Shown here: positions 35,885 to 50,700 of the stretch, one piece after another
How positions within the stretch are numbered: position 1 is the stretch's first letter
Layout: each line of letters starts with the position of its first letter
Assembly: GCA_905250075.1 (NCBI GenBank)
Contig: CAJNOP010000025.1
Span: forward strand, 1,426,318 to 1,490,317
DNA length: 64,000 bases
Source: Rotaria sp. Silwood1
Taxonomy: Eukaryota; Rotifera; Eurotatoria; Philodinida; Philodinidae
Reading direction: 5' to 3'
Position numbers and translations under genes: made by a program
The notes under the pieces: model-generated
What the model was told of the DNA's origin: nothing
The model's database searches: none
What the model saw: the letters and a program-made list of their open reading frames with translations, nothing else

Positions 35885-38436
35885 CGCAATGGTGCATTAT
35901 GTAACGTATCAGCTGATACTATATAGTTAATGAGAGTTTTGATGTATTTCTATTTTGCTGATGATTGCTAGGTCACTTTTTGCGATTTTTCGAACATTAT
36001 TATCATTCCAGCGGAAAATATTGTGTGGCTTTGGATGAAGATTTAGGTGCAATTATGAATAATCCTGGGAATAATTCCTCTTGACACATAGACCTACATC
36101 CAGACCTCACGTCCATACCTTAAAATATGACGTACATGAGTTTGCAAACTATTGCTGTGAGCAGCCAAGCAGAGCCGACATTTAAAATTGCAACGGCATA
36201 ACACGAGTGTTTTAGTTCTTGGTAGGTACGTGGGAAGCAGTGAAAATCAGATGTAATCCATTAGTGTCATCCGCAACAAAGATGGTCACCCATTATGAGT
36301 CCTTAATAATTTTCAAGTGAAGATATTTTTGTCAACGAGAACATTATGACGACTACATGCAAGCAAATACATGGTTGAACCGATTTGTATGCGATGACTG
36401 ATTTCAATCGATATGTTCACAATATCGAAGGAAAACTCGTTCCAAGATTAGATGAACATTTTGCTGAATTATGTAATCATTTTAGCTTAAACAAAAGCAT
36501 ATTTAGTTGCATGAAAAAAACTAGCGATGGTAGTGAGATTTTAGCAAAGACTGACTTCTCAAGTTTCATTAGAAACAGCAGTGGGAAGCTTGTTGCCAGT
36601 GCACGAAATGTATGAGCAATCAAATAAGTTATAAAACTGGTATCCTTTTTGCATTCATGTTAGACTGTGTGACATTGATTGTGTTCACATATAAATTAAT
36701 ATTTTGTCACTTTTTTTTGTAAATAAACAAGGATCAATCTTACCTCTTCATTTTCTCTGAGCATCGTGGTCAGGAGAAAACGTAAACGAAACGTCAGCTG
36801 GATGATATGTTTGTATCTTGTCTTCAACAACACATGCGATGTTTCATGAACTCTGTTCTGTTAGAATGTTGGAGCATACGAAAACCAGTTTACTCACAAC
36901 TTCAAGTAATCAGAAGAGATGCAACTAAGATGACCATCATTACTTTTGCAAAAGAATATGAGAAAATAAGCAAGTCACTTCATATAGCATACACTACAGT
37001 TGGCACTTACATGATCCTCAAGCATAGAGAAATATGTATTCTTTGTTTATTATTTTTTCCTTCCAACAGTAAGGTATTGCAGCAAAATTTAACCGAACGG
37101 TATCCCTAGATTGATTGTACCTTTAGGAATAATCAAGGAGAAACTCAAGAAAACGATTTTCTCACAAATATATGGCAGTAAGATTTGAGTTTAGAAGCAT
37201 CATACACTCAAAGTATTTTTGAGTGTCCTTATTTTTTCCGAATTCTACCCAGAGGCAAAATTTAGGCTCGAACAATATTCGACAGTCCGGTATCTTTCCT
37301 CTTAAGGAAAAATCTCACCGTTAGACAAAATTTCCTATACTATAATATTACAAAAAAATTCAAACTAATTATAGACAAGTTCTCTTCTCTCAAACTTACA
37401 TTAGATGTTCAATAAAAAAGTCAATTTATTTGCATTAAATAAATCTCGTTCATTTTTAACCTTTGAACCGAACTTTACTCAGCATGCAATATTCTACTCA
37501 AACATTCACACGCGAAAAAACACTAGCATGAAACTTTCTCCGTAAATCGTGTCTTCAGTCATGCACTTGAGTTATGGTTCCGAAGCAATGAGTTCTACGT
37601 GATAATTTATGTATCGAAAGGCTTCTAAATTAAGCTCGTAATTACATAAACAATATGTCTTTAGTGTTACATTTCTATAAACATGTGTTTTAAAAAGTGA
37701 TACAATTAGAAAAACACGTTAGACATCGCTCAGTCGTCTGATCATATTTACATGATCGACGGGGGGAGAAGCTGGGCAGCACGGACAATTTTTGAAGCGA
37801 AACTCAAATATTAGTATGGTGAAAACTCAAAGTCTTCTGAGCTGGTAGGAAGCCTCCATTTGGTTATGCCACCAGCTTCACACTAAAAATGTTTTACTTG
37901 CGCTGCCCTCTATATTTTTCAGCAATGTAGTTCTTTCTTGAATGAAAATAACATCTCATTGTCCATAATACGTATATGATAATCCTCTTAATTTTTCAAT
38001 TTTCGATTATATAGTGTAAAACCATTCTGGACTTCCTCATGATCAAAATATGTCATATAGATGTCACTAATTAGAAGTCAATCTGCTAAAAATTGCAAGA
38101 AAGAAATACATTTTTATCCCATTGGTAGTCTGCTATATATTATTTGATTGTAAAACAAATAATCATTAAACATATTTTCACTTGAATGGATTCATCATTC
38201 GTTCCGTTGTCATCGACAAACCCTAAAATAGACATATTCCATTTGTTCTCTTTCAACCATTTAAAATGTCGAATGAATCATCGAAAATAAAATTGTTTGG
38301 TTGGTTAAATTATTTTCCTTATTCTTTCTTTTAAACACATTATTATGCCAAATAAAACTATACTTCTTCTACAAAGTTCTTTCATTAATCAAACGTGTCA
38401 TAATATCTAGATATTTTTTTTTCTGTTGTTGTTTAG
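35885..38436. other. Spacer upstream of Spire
   Basis: Mostly AT-rich. Two ORFs (36385-36615 and 36807-37109) have protein-like composition but no motif I know. A single arm of the palindrome family may lie at 36082-36121. The last 100 bases lead into the Spire start, where a T-rich tract and TTTAG directly precede the ATG. Confidence 0.45.
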
Positions 38437-41400
38437 ATGCAACGTGTATGTTTTTGTAAAACAGTTTCTTTATTTAATCATGTTTTACAACCAAGCCAAG
38501 CAATAGCGCTATTTTATCAATCATTAATATTTTCATTAAAAAATTTAGCACTTATTAGATGGATTAGTTCAAATGTTGATATTCCAACTGGATTACAATT
38601 ACTTATGATTGATCTCAATGGAAATGTAACTGTTGATGATGAGTTACTTTATAAACAATTTTCCAATGCAAAACGTATGATATTTTGTTTTTTTTTTTGG
38701 ATTGAAAATTTTATTTTTATTGATCTGGCTTTTAGGTGATGTCGAACAACAAACAGATACGACTTCGGTAAAAAATAGAAAAATAAATATGCTTTTGCTG
38801 TTTATGAGGATTTTTTTTTTCATTAGATATTAAAATGGATTAGTCGTATTGTATTACGATTAGCAAGTGATTGTTCAATATCATCAAAGTCCGATCGTTC
38901 AATAGAATTTGAATCATTTAATGATTTTCTTAAACAATTTCATAGTTAGTTTTCATTGCAGAAAATTTTCTTTTTTTTTTTTCTTCTTGAATTTTATTAT
39001 TCGTTTGTTTTTTCTTTAGCTATTTCAACTGATGATCGATCAACATTATCTGATGATGATGAAGGAATTAGTAGTGATGATCTTGATGATGAAGATATTA
39101 GTCGAAAAGCTATTCATCGAGCTTTAATGGTATAGACAGTTTTGCTTTTATAACTTGATTAATGTCTCAAATATTAAAAGTTTATTATCCTTACATTAAT
39201 TCATATTAAAATCATAAAATTATATCTGTCAATCTAAAACTTATTAGACTTTTTCAATTCAAATCCTTCAAAATTTTTTTTTTCTTTGATAACTTTGTCC
39301 AAAACATGAATTAAATTCGAACTTTATTAGACTTGAATAAACATTTAAGTTCATCAAGTACAAAACTTATGATATCTGGACTAAAGAAATTTTTTTCTTA
39401 TTAGCTCCAATAACATTATATTTCTTTAGAATCACTCAAAAAGATATAAGCTTAGAAGGCATGCTTTTATTTGCTTCAAAAATGAGTTCTTTATGTTTTA
39501 CAGAATGTATTCTTTCAAGAAAAAAAAGACAAATGCTCTACTTTTTTTGATAGATAAAAATTTTTTTTTCCATAATGTCTCAGAACGGCTTATACAAAAA
39601 ATAGTTCTTAAAGTTATAACAAAAAAAAAACAAATAAAATGTTTTCAAAGTGTCAACGTTTGCCGAAGAAATTTAATCTGGCATGCCTGTACTATAATCC
39701 GAATAAATGTCAATTTCTTTTCTTTTTTTTTGTCAAAGATTTATAATTCAATCAATTTTATTTAGAAATGTATCGATTATATAACATCATTTTCAATGAC
39801 TAATTCTTCAAATAATGATGAAATTAAAACAAATACAAGTGAAATGCAAGATTTTGAAAGCAATTCTGTTGCACTTTATAATCAAGAAATTATTCAAATT
39901 CTTTGTAGTGATACATTAGAATTAGAGATCGAATTAGCACGCGATCTTGTAAGTTTATTTTATTGTTTAATCTTTTAATATCATGCATTTAAATAAAAAA
40001 TAAAAAAAAAAAACATCTATTTTTAGCGACAATCATCATTTGAATTATCATCAACATTAACAACACAACATCTTCCACATGATAATAGATTTTATTCAGT
40101 TTGGGTTAGTGTACAAAAAGACAAATTTTATTCTTGTTTATTTATGTATATATTTTAGTCGGCATTATGGCGTGATGTAACCATTGAATATTTACAATTT
40201 AATGATCAAAATCAATTAAGAAAAGTTTCATTAGATAATCATGGTAATTTAAATAATTCAATGAATGAAAATCGTCGATGGTCAACAAGAGAAAATGATC
40301 GTGTCCTTGATGAAATAGCTAAACGACAACAAAATTTAAGAAAAACAATTCAATTAAATCGAAAAGAAGAATCAGATTCTGTTTGTTTACATGATAAATT
40401 AATGTCTGAAATAAGACAAAAACGTATATTAAAACCAATTGGTAAAAACATTGAAAAGCTTTATGTTGTTTTCTTTTTGGTCTTAATTTAAGTTTTTTTT
40501 TTTTGTTTTTTTAGCAAATCAATCATTGAATTTAACAAAAAGTTTAGAGTCATCTCGAAAACGAATACGTCCTGTTAAAGTTCGTCAATATTAAATTAAA
40601 ATTTCAACTTATTTTTGTTTTTTTTTAAGGATTTAACGGAAAGTGATATAAGTTCTGATGATGATGATGAACAACGAGATGAATATGGCCGAAAACGTGT
40701 AGCAGTTATTGACTGTCTTCTTGAATCATCATCTTCGTCTTCACCTGAAGATATAACTGATAGTAAAAACAAAAATTGACTTTTTAGTTTATATTACTAT
40801 TATTTTTATTATGTTGTTTCTTTTTTTTTAAAGCTGAATCAACAATCAACAATAAATGTGTAAGTGAAAATGGTGATGATTATGTGGATTTAACTATGGA
40901 TGCTTTAACTTTAATGAATAATAATCATAATCATAATACTAAATCATCATCAAATAAAATAAATTATACACAAATAGAACCTTTTGAATTGGAATATATA
41001 TCTATGGAAGAAATAATTCGGGTTGGTTTTTTATTTTTATTTTAGCTTTCATCGTTGTATATGTTGTTCGTTGGGTATGTTATAGTGATAGCACATTATT
41101 GCTTGTTGATTGCTGTGCTCATTCATATATATATAACCCTATATATGCGTTTAGACATGCATGCATGTATGCACTAGTAAATAGAAGTGAAAGAAAGAAA
41201 GAAAGAAATTGTTAATGAATGTGTCTAAGACTTTTCTTATAGAACTTTTTACCGACAAGAAAAGGAAAAAAAATGATGTTGCCTACGCACAATTGTGAGC
41301 TAACACGCAAGAAAAAAAAGAGAAAAAGAAAGAACTGACATAAGGAATATAAAAGATGTTTCTGTAGGAGATCATTCGTCGCCAAAGACGAAGAACAAGC

Positions 41401-44400
41401 GAGACATTTTCTTCTTTTAGTTGGTGTTGTAACCCTACTTAACAAAAAACATTAGAAATAAATTGATTTACTATCATACTTACTAATGCAGTTACAAGAA
41501 CGCATTTTTAAGGTATTTTGTAAATTATTTCATAGTTGCTTGTAACATATATATATATATACAATCATTTGCTTAAATAAATACAAAAGTATCTTTTTTT
41601 AATTTATATTTCTTATTTCAGCTTATGAAAGATAATTCAAGTACATTATCATTAACATTTGATGAATTTTGTCACATTCGGAATGTAATTACACGAGCTG
41701 AATTAGAAACTTTATTATTCGATGAAAAATTATATTCTGAAGTAGCTCAGGGAAAGGTATATATATATATAAAAAAACAAAGAAAAAAAAAATAGATGTT
41801 TTCTTTTTCAATATAATTCTTTTTTTCGTTTTTAGTTATGTTTTAATTGTCGAAAAGTACATTTTAATCTATTGACATTCACATTTGGTATTCAATGTAA
41901 TGTTTGCAAACAAAAAGTTTGTCGAAATTGTGTTACACAAGTAAATTTATTATTTAGAAAAAAAAAAGTTATTTCTTAATTGATATTGATAATTTCTAGA
42001 TTGCTTTGCCACAAGAAAAATTAAATGATGTACCAATTCATACATTTACGCCATTGTCATTTCCATCATCTGTATTAAATTCAGATAGATTTTATTCACT
42101 TGATAATCAGTAAGAAACTTTTTTATTTATTTATTTATTTTTTTTTGTACAGGATTGAGTCATCATTATGGTGTTTATTTCGAATATAGCATAACATTTC
42201 AAAGAATGATTCATTGTTGTTATTCTTTTTTACTCTTATTGAATAATATGCGTTTTTTTTTGAGATGTTGATTATATAAGTAAATATTATCAGAGTTTTA
42301 TAAGATATTATCAAGATTAATTTTATGTACTTTGGACTTGATAAAAGCATTACGAATAAATACTTAAGAGGACGGCCCCACAACTCTCTGACGCATTTGG
42401 AGAGTGAATTATTCGAAAATTTTGAATCTTTTAAAGCAGATAAATCTCAAATGAGTAGAGCTAAATTTTTCATAGATTTTATATTTCTAAATGCTTCCTT
42501 CTAGAATATATCGAAATACTAAAGGCTAAAGGTTATCATTTAATCGTTTCATTTTATCAGCTTCAATATGTGTGAGAGAAATGAAAGTGTTTTACAAATA
42601 ATTGACACTTTTTCGTATGCTTACATTTGTTATTTGGTTTCTTTTTATATCGTTTCTTTCGTATAAAAAAAAATCAAAATACTGGGCGGATCCCTAAAAA
42701 TGCATGTTTTTTTTTAAATAGAGTTTTTATAATAACTCTGGCACAAACCAACACTACATTATATTTTGAAAGAAAAAAAAATTTTAGCACTCTAAACACT
42801 TCCTAGTATAAATAGAAGAATATTTCAACTCAATCGGATGTACTATAGTTAAGCGGGCGATTGTCAACTTCTTTGTCAAGGAGAAACAGGGAATGCTGCT
42901 ATCTTTTTTTTTTTGAATTTTATAATTTAACATTAATTCATAAACTAAATCTAGTAGATAGAAGATACTTTGAAGCATATATGGTGCAGCAAAATAAAAA
43001 TGAAATATCTAAAAATTTTCGGTCGACAAAGAGAAAGCTATCCTCTTAAAATTTTACAACGATGTATGAATGATTAGTTCAAGAAAAATATTAATAAATA
43101 GCGTCATTACTTTTTTAGTTATTCTTTTAATTTGTGTGATGTGTATTAAAAGAAAATATTCGTGAAAATGTGTTTAATATATCGTTACAATTGAAAAAAT
43201 AGATCGCAAAAAAAAAGAATCTTACCAAAGAGAATTGCGCAAAAATGTTGAACAGAAATTCTTATGAATTATAGCTGAACATACAAAATAATGGAAAGCA
43301 TGTTTATACACATTAGATTTTATTATAATTTACATTATCTGTTAGAAAGATCAAATATGAAAAATCGTGTTTTTTTTCAATACTAGTTTAGGCTAGAAAG
43401 CTCAAACTTTAGAAAATTAATGATCTTGCTTGAACCTCTTTATAGATTGTCCAGTTAGTACCAATAATTGTCGAATATTAATTTAAGCAATGCTAATGTA
43501 TATTTGTTCTTCTCTACTAAACGATTAAGAATAGTATATGAAAAAATTTTTAAAAGTGAGATAAGCTATGTTGTCTTTTTGAATACTCTGATAGCTTTCT
43601 TTATTTTTACATTTGGCATATCATCGATCTAGAAACGTTTAACACTCAGTACTATTTCGAAGAAAACAAGTATTTAAATTCTCGATTGGTTTATATAGCA
43701 AGTCGGCACTTGTTAGGTCCAGCATTTTCAAATCCGAATCGAATAGTCACTCCGAAAGGGCAAGACCGATTTTTTTTTGGATTATTTAAATGCAAGGACT
43801 AGCACATCGAACATCTTGCTCAGACGATGTTAACTAAACATGCACCAAATTCACGATGTATGGTTGAGTTCGAATTTGATGCATGTATAATTTTGGTGAT
43901 AGTCTTATGAGAATCAAATTACACCTGATCTTGTCAGAGTAGCACTCGTCGGATCAGTCTCACATCAAGATCAAGTGCTTCTTCTTAATTCAAACTATAC
44001 TAAGTCTTGTTTCTATTTTAATCATTGGCATTATTTAAGAACAAATATCAAATTTCAATGAATTCTATTGAAAATTTCTATTATAAAATAAATATATCAT
44101 TTAGATCTCCTCTAACACCAGTAATGAATGATGTATTCAATGATTTAACACATGATGAATCTGAATCTCGTCGTAATTCAACTCCAGGAAATGTTCGTAA
44201 TGTTACTGATTTAAATAATTGGCGTACAAAACCAATTGATATATGCACAGACTGTTTTTTTCTTTTACAACAAATAAGAAAAAAAGCACGACAACGTCAT
44301 GTTAATCGACCAATAGTTCCATCAAAATCATCATCATTTAATCGTTCACATCATTCATCATCACGTTCACCATCAACTTATAATCTTTCATCATCATCAT

Positions 44401-44681
44401 CTGCATCATCTATTGCTGCTTTGTTAGCTCAAAAACAACAACAACAACAGCAACAACAACTACAACAGTTTTCAGTAATACCGAAATCAAATTCTGTGCA
44501 ATCCAATTTAAAACAAGCAAAATCAGTACAAGAATTATCAGGAAGTAATGATCCATTACAAACATTAACAACAATAGGTGCAACCGGTGGTACACCAAGA
44601 GTTACTTTATCAAGACGTCATCTCTTTCTTAAACTTCAACCAGCATATGATGGAAAAATAAATAATATTAAAACTGGTTGA
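38437..44681 (+). CDS. spire: Spire-type actin nucleation factor, complete, 14 exons
   Basis: Spire nucleates actin filaments through tandem WH2 motifs and works with formins and Rab GTPases on vesicles. Exons: 38437-38674, 38736-38767, 38827-38944, 39020-39129, 39766-39948, 40027-40104, 40159-40441, 40515-40573 (or 40579), 40630-40762, 40834-41021, 41622-41756, 41836-41940, 42000-42109, 44105-44681. The sum is 2349 bases, 782 residues, close to human SPIRE1. Order of parts: KIND domain (about 1-200; DLNGNVTVDDELLYKQF, TLELEIELARDL), two WH2-like motifs (VLDEIAKRQQNLRKT; LHDKLMSEIRQKRILKPI), an acidic Ser-rich linker, the Spir-box (LTFDEFCHIRNVITRAELE) and a modified FYVE zinc finger (LCFNCRK, CNVCKQKVCRNC, ICTDC). 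Then comes a Ser-rich tail with a Gln tract near 44435-44470. Vertebrate and fly Spire usually have three or four WH2 motifs; I see two. The ATG directly follows a splice acceptor. Confidence 0.93.
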
Positions 44682-47600
44682 TAAATTTATTGTTCTTTCC
44701 ATATTTCCATCCGGTTTGTCATTTGTATGTGATATAAGAAAATAAATTAAAGTATTAATATTCTTTTCTTTTGCCTTAAATTTATTTTTGAAAATATCTT
44801 ATATATTAACTAGTCTTTAAATCTATGTGTAATATTATAATTTTGTCATTTGTTCGTCTTTTTGTGTCTATACCAAAATATGTTGATTATCTTATCTTTT
44901 CTTTTTCTTTCTCTTTTTGAGTATGTAAATAAACACACGTGTGTGAATATTAACTTTAATACAAAATAAAAGAAAATTATAAGTATTAACGTATATATAT
45001 TATTTCATTTTTAAAAATTTGTCCATAGATTATTGACTTTTGGCTGTCATTATTATTGGTCGAAATCACATTCATATTAATACCACTACTAAGGTATGTT
45101 ATAAATTAAATATTTGACTTTAGAAAAGAAAAAAAAAAAAGAATATTTCTTTTTTCCAGTTGACCTATTAACTTTTTGAAATATCAGTAATTCATAGAGA
45201 AAATCGAAATATATCTCAAACCTAAATTAGTTAATATTCGAAATAAATTTAATATCATAATATTTAGAATTTATTATTATTATTATTCTTAAATTTTGGT
45301 AGGAGAAAAAAAACACATCGAAATCGTTTATCTTAACCTTTTTTTTACTAGCGTCCAACTTTCTTTCATTATCTGTTTATCGTCAACAAGTAATAATACT
45401 GTCTAATCGGCAGCATTGATCTTTCATTCTATCCAGCTGTATGTGACAAAAATAAACGTGTAACTTATTTACGTGCTTTGCATAGGTTCGATTTTTATTA
45501 AAATCTGATTTATTACCAGATATATTTTATCGTCATTGTTTATCATGTATTTTCAATTATCATTGCGTGTTTCTCTCATTTTTCACCCGAGACTCTTAAG
45601 TCAGATGAGACCAGATCATCAAAAAACTATATGAATTGTAGTCAGGGCAGGTCATACAAAAAACAGAAGCCTCATGGCAAAAGCTTCTCATCAATCTACA
45701 AATGGCAAAGATATTATCTTCTTGAGTTCAGAAAAATATCAAAAAAATTGGCAATTAGAATAAGGATAAAGGCACAACAAGCTGAATAACTTGTTATGGT
45801 TATCGATGTTTACATCGTGGACTTTGACCTTAGTCGTTTAAAGTGTTTAGTTATTGACAATGATAAAGTAATAGCAGTGTAATGAAGGGAAAGAAAAATA
45901 CCTGCTAATTAATCATGTTCATGCTCGTATTCACAATTCACCTGACGAAAAAAAAACACCGGTTTTTTTATTTTTCTTTTTCTCTTTCTGTTTGATTATA
46001 TTCTGCTTTCTCATCAATATGCACACCTACTCAATAAACTCAGTTGTTGACGACGTCCTTTTTACTCTTTTTTTCTTCTATTTTCACTCTTACAAAACGA
46101 ACTCAGTATTTAAAAAAAAAGCGGAGCAATGCAAATTTTCACTTATTTCATGTTACTATTCTGAGTACACCTTTCCTCTTTTAACAGTAACATGTCTAAC
46201 AAAAACTAATAACATTCCCTTGTATGCAAGCGCACAAGCATCCGCATACACATACATTTTATCTATATAGTTTAACAACGCGATGCGAGTGTTGATGGCA
46301 ACAGCTGTGAGGAGGGGAAAAAAGAAAAAAAAGAAATAACTTTGGTCTATTAGTTGTATCGATTGACGATCGTTACTTGTACCATGTTTTTTTTTCTTTT
46401 ATTTCTTTCAGTCTTACTATATTAACCTTGATGTATGATTGATCGTTATTAGCTTTTGATATGAATGAATTATAAATATCATCAAAAATGAAATATGCCA
46501 GATGAAACAGCATAGTTTCACATGGAGAGACACGATGGCTGTTTTTTAGTCTGTTGAAAAATGTTTGCTATTACATATAATAGAAAGCAGTGTATTTGCG
46601 TCTAGGTTGTCGACATATGCATACGTATAAGGAAGGAAGAAGATACTCTTTGTTCTTATTCTCTTTTTTTTTTCCTGTACCGCTTTCTTTTCATTCTCTA
46701 TTTTGCTCGTTTCGCCTTAGATTTTTTTTTATTACTCTCCCCTCTTAGTAAAGCGTTGGTGTTAGTGGCGGCGTGCAGTGCGATCGACGACAATAACAAT
46801 AACAAGACCCAATTCCTAACCTCTTTGGAAATGTTCTTGTGATCTATTTCCGATTTCTTTTCCAGTGCTTTCATTTTTACAATGTAAGTAAAAATAAGAA
46901 TATTTCTTATTAATCAAATACATGCGTATATAATTTTGGATATACAATAATAGATTTTTTTTATTCGCTAATCGAATTAATTGATGTTAAGTAATAGAAA
47001 AAAAAAACGCATATGTTGCCAACAAAAACTCACTACATTTTAATGTTCTTTTTTTCTTTTCTTTATTTTATTCAATAAGGTAGGAACTGTTTTATGAACA
47101 AGAAGTTGTTTCGTTCGTATGCTACAGTTTTTATTGTCAACATATTGTCATTTAAAGAAAATGGATCGAGTGCGGAATAACCTGTCAGTTTATAATAGCA
47201 AATGTTAATGTGAATAGAATCTATTGCATTTTTAGCTATTATAAAAGACTTTTTATATAATTGCACGCTACACACTCCATTTCCTTTTGCTTAAGCACAT
47301 TGTACGAACGGAAGTCGACGACTGTTCGTTCATTGTGTCGACCGGTCTATATGTTCATCTCTCTTCTTTCATTCTCTCTTCATCAAATTCACTATTCTCA
47401 TTTTCTTGTATATTGCTAATCTTGCGTGCAATAGCGCCGACATTGTTGATGGTCGTCACTGACTGGTTAGGCTGATGGGGATGAGTATGTATCGTGTGAC
47501 GACGAACGGACCGCCATCTTTCTTTCTCTCCCTTCTGTTCTCTTTCGGTCGGTTTATTTCTTCTTCTCCTTCTTCTGCATCTTCTTTTCATCGGTTTATT

Positions 47601-47774
47601 CACGTTGTATGTGCGCTTGATTTAGCTTGAGAACAAGGAGAGAGAGAGAGAGATGTGCCTTTGTCTATTATAGATTAAAAACGAGAGAAACTTACAACGA
47701 CCTCCGCACGTTCATACACATATTCATATATATATAGTAGTATACAAGAAATATTTTTAATCGATTGAAAAGAA
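44682..47774. other. Spire 3' end and RBMS upstream region
   Basis: After the Spire stop comes a poly(A) hexamer, then AT-rich spacer. From about 46740 the DNA becomes GC-richer (GGTGTTAGTGGCGGCGTGC and a GAC/AAC-rich stretch) and ends in a consensus donor GTAAGT at 46883. This looks like a 5' UTR exon of the RBMS-type gene. A purine-rich (GA)n run lies near 47637-47653. Confidence 0.45.
44741..44746 (+). promoter_or_regulatory. Poly(A) signal of Spire
   Basis: AATAAA 60 bases after the Spire stop codon, in the correct orientation and spacing for a short 3' UTR. Confidence 0.5.
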
Positions 47775-50700
47775 ATGTCAACTATCGTTGCTCACCAGGT
47801 AAATTGTTTTCTTTTGGTTTAAAATAATTTTAATTCACATGTATATATGAAAAAAAAGAACAATCGTTTGTTTACTTTGTTCTTATTTTCAATTCAATCG
47901 ATACAATGTTGTTGATGTAATAGAAGAAAAACTTTTTCGTTAAACTGTTGATATGATTGAGTACACATTGTTTATCGAAACTCAATGATAGTATAACTCC
48001 GCCTACTGTCCGTTAGAACATGAACGAAAAGATAATTAAATACTATCGAATATGTTTCATTTTGATATCTTTAGTTCACAGTTGGACTATTAGAAATAAT
48101 ACACCCTGTGGATAAGTATTTAATGAAAAAAGATATTTTCAATGAATAAATGACTATGACTGTCAAATGATTTCTTTTCTTTTTTTCACATGAAACTGAA
48201 CGCAGCAATTTTGTGATGGACAAAATATGTTTGTAGAGATATATACTGCCAGTTGCTTAGGAGTTGAACGGATAGGTCATTAATCAAATAATAGATAAGC
48301 GAGTTGCTTTATCCATCTGTATGGTGTTGATTATCTCTTTTTTTTCCCCAACTGTTCTAGATGAAAGAAAAAATATTGTCTTATTTGATAGATTTCGAAT
48401 AGAGAAAGGATTGGAAAAGATAACTATCATTGGTTAAATAATGAATCATTGATACTTCATAAGATGTTTTTTACCATATGTGACCTTTTGGGTGTATGTA
48501 TGACAGAAAAAGCAAAAAAAAAATATATATGAGAGAAAGAGAAATAATGACGCATTATTGCGACACAAAAAAAAAGAGAGAAAAAGAACGACAAAGTCTT
48601 CTAACTTTATACTCAAAAGCTTTTATTTGATCGTATCGTGCATACAGAGATATTTCTTACTAAAAATATTTGTTACAAGAGACATGGTTAAACGTGAAGA
48701 ATCGGTATGAATATACATTACTAATTGTGTTCATTATAGAGAGAGTTTTGTTATTCTTTTATGATCAGAAGTGATTACATTGTTATCTTTTTTTCTTTTA
48801 GCCATCACAAACGCCTCCTTCACACCATTTACCCATTGATCCCCATTCAAGTGATCACGTGCAACAACAACATTCAACAATAAAAACAAATATGTCATTA
48901 GCAGCTGAACGTGAAGCCTATTTACGATTAGCAGCACATTCAATGGAAAATTCCAGACAAATTGCACCTAATTTTAATATTCATTCACCAAAAGCTTATG
49001 GTGGTTATGTCGTAAGTATTCATACAATTTATTTTTATATTTAACAAATAGAATATCTTCTCTAAAAGCATTGTCTAATTGAACGACTGAGTATAGTCGT
49101 TCTGGTTATTTCTATCGATCGTTTATCTGCATTTTTATGTCTATTTCACTTATTTTATCTTTTGTTCGGGTGTCGCCGATCTTGGAATGTTATTGTTCGA
49201 TTAGAAGATGATTAGAAAAGGCGCCTCTATCATTATTTTGTTGATGGTCTCGTCACAACTTCTATTTTATTCTTATATTGATACTCATCTGTATTCGATT
49301 CATTTATAAGTCTCTTGAATTTTTGTTTTCTATGTTATTAATGGGTCAATCCATTTGTAACCTTGGAGGACCATAATTGAGTCAAGTAATCACCCCAGTA
49401 AATGTCTCATTAGGGGAGTAAAGAAAAGAAGGAAGAATCCGTACTGTGCATGTATATATTTGTGCATCTTTATCTCATAAAAAAAAAAAAGAAAAGATGT
49501 AGCAGGTTTAGTTGCACATCTAAATAGACATCGTATCTATATTGATATGTTTGTGAGATAGAGAGGAAGAGATCATATTTCAGTTAAACTCCATTGATAA
49601 GATGAGCTGTTCGTTCGTTTACTTGATGCATTCATTCATCAACCATAATATGTTTATGCGTGAATAAATCCTATTATTCGGCAGCAGTAACTTTGTCGAA
49701 GACGATTAACCTGATATCTAGTTTATGACGTAGTCGCACACGCAAACTGTCATCAACAGCTTATTTTTCTCTTCTATTTTTTTTCTTTATTTTAGATGCT
49801 AGAAGAATATCGATGTTCTCTCTGTTTCTGTCTCTGTCTGTCTGCCTGTCGCTCTCTCTCCTCTCTTTCTCTACGGTTTTATATACCCATAGGAAATTGT
49901 ATATATTAAATATTTGACGCCAATTAAGAACGATGAGAGGGAAGAATACGAAGAAAACTTTGAAGTTGTTCAGTATGAATTGATTAGACTCTTTTGTTTA
50001 TGGCTGACTATGCGTTTATTCCCAATCAGACAGACATGAACAGGAAAAGAAGAGAATGAATGTAGCAATAGTATCAACATAAATGATTTGGTTAGTAGTA
50101 CTAAAGAGAAGAAGTAGGAAAAGAAAAAAAATGACGTTTGTGACTGTAAACGATTATGATTAATTCGGAGGCGACCTCCGGCTTTCTCTCTTCTCTTGTC
50201 GTTCAGCGATTTTCAATAGGGCGGATTCGATTCATATGTAAATAGGAGCGAAGAACGAGTTGACGTTAGAATAAGCATTTATTTTTCAGTGTATAAAAAA
50301 AGACGAGTAAGAAATCAAGAGCGTGTGTGTGTGTGCAAGCACATACACGAGAGAAAAAAAGACAGCCAGCATTTGATTTGTTGTTTTTCTCTTTTTTCTA
50401 GTTGCTTTTACTAGAGACAGTTATGATATGGTCAGTATCTTCGGTCGCGTTCTATGTTATGTTTTTAAGTAAAAGATATATATCTAATAGTAGAAAAACG
50501 TTCGAGTGATTGATCGAATGATTTTCATCGTTGATGAGTGAGTAAAAGAAAAAGAAATTTATTCGTTCTTTCTCTTTAACTATTATCAGAGATAATGTAG
50601 TAGTAGAAAGGATGTGTCAAGAATCTCTTTTTCTCTCTCGCGCGCGTGTTTATGTGTATGTAATAGAATCCATCTTGTATATATGTACATTCCTCTTCTT

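Noticed and set aside
36385-37109. Two plus-strand ORFs of 76 and 100 codons
   Set aside because: Composition is protein-like, but no family, signal peptide or splice context could be supported.
47355-47603. Arg/Lys-rich minus-strand ORF
   Set aside because: A translation of a TTCTTCT-rich tract upstream of the RBMS gene; low complexity.
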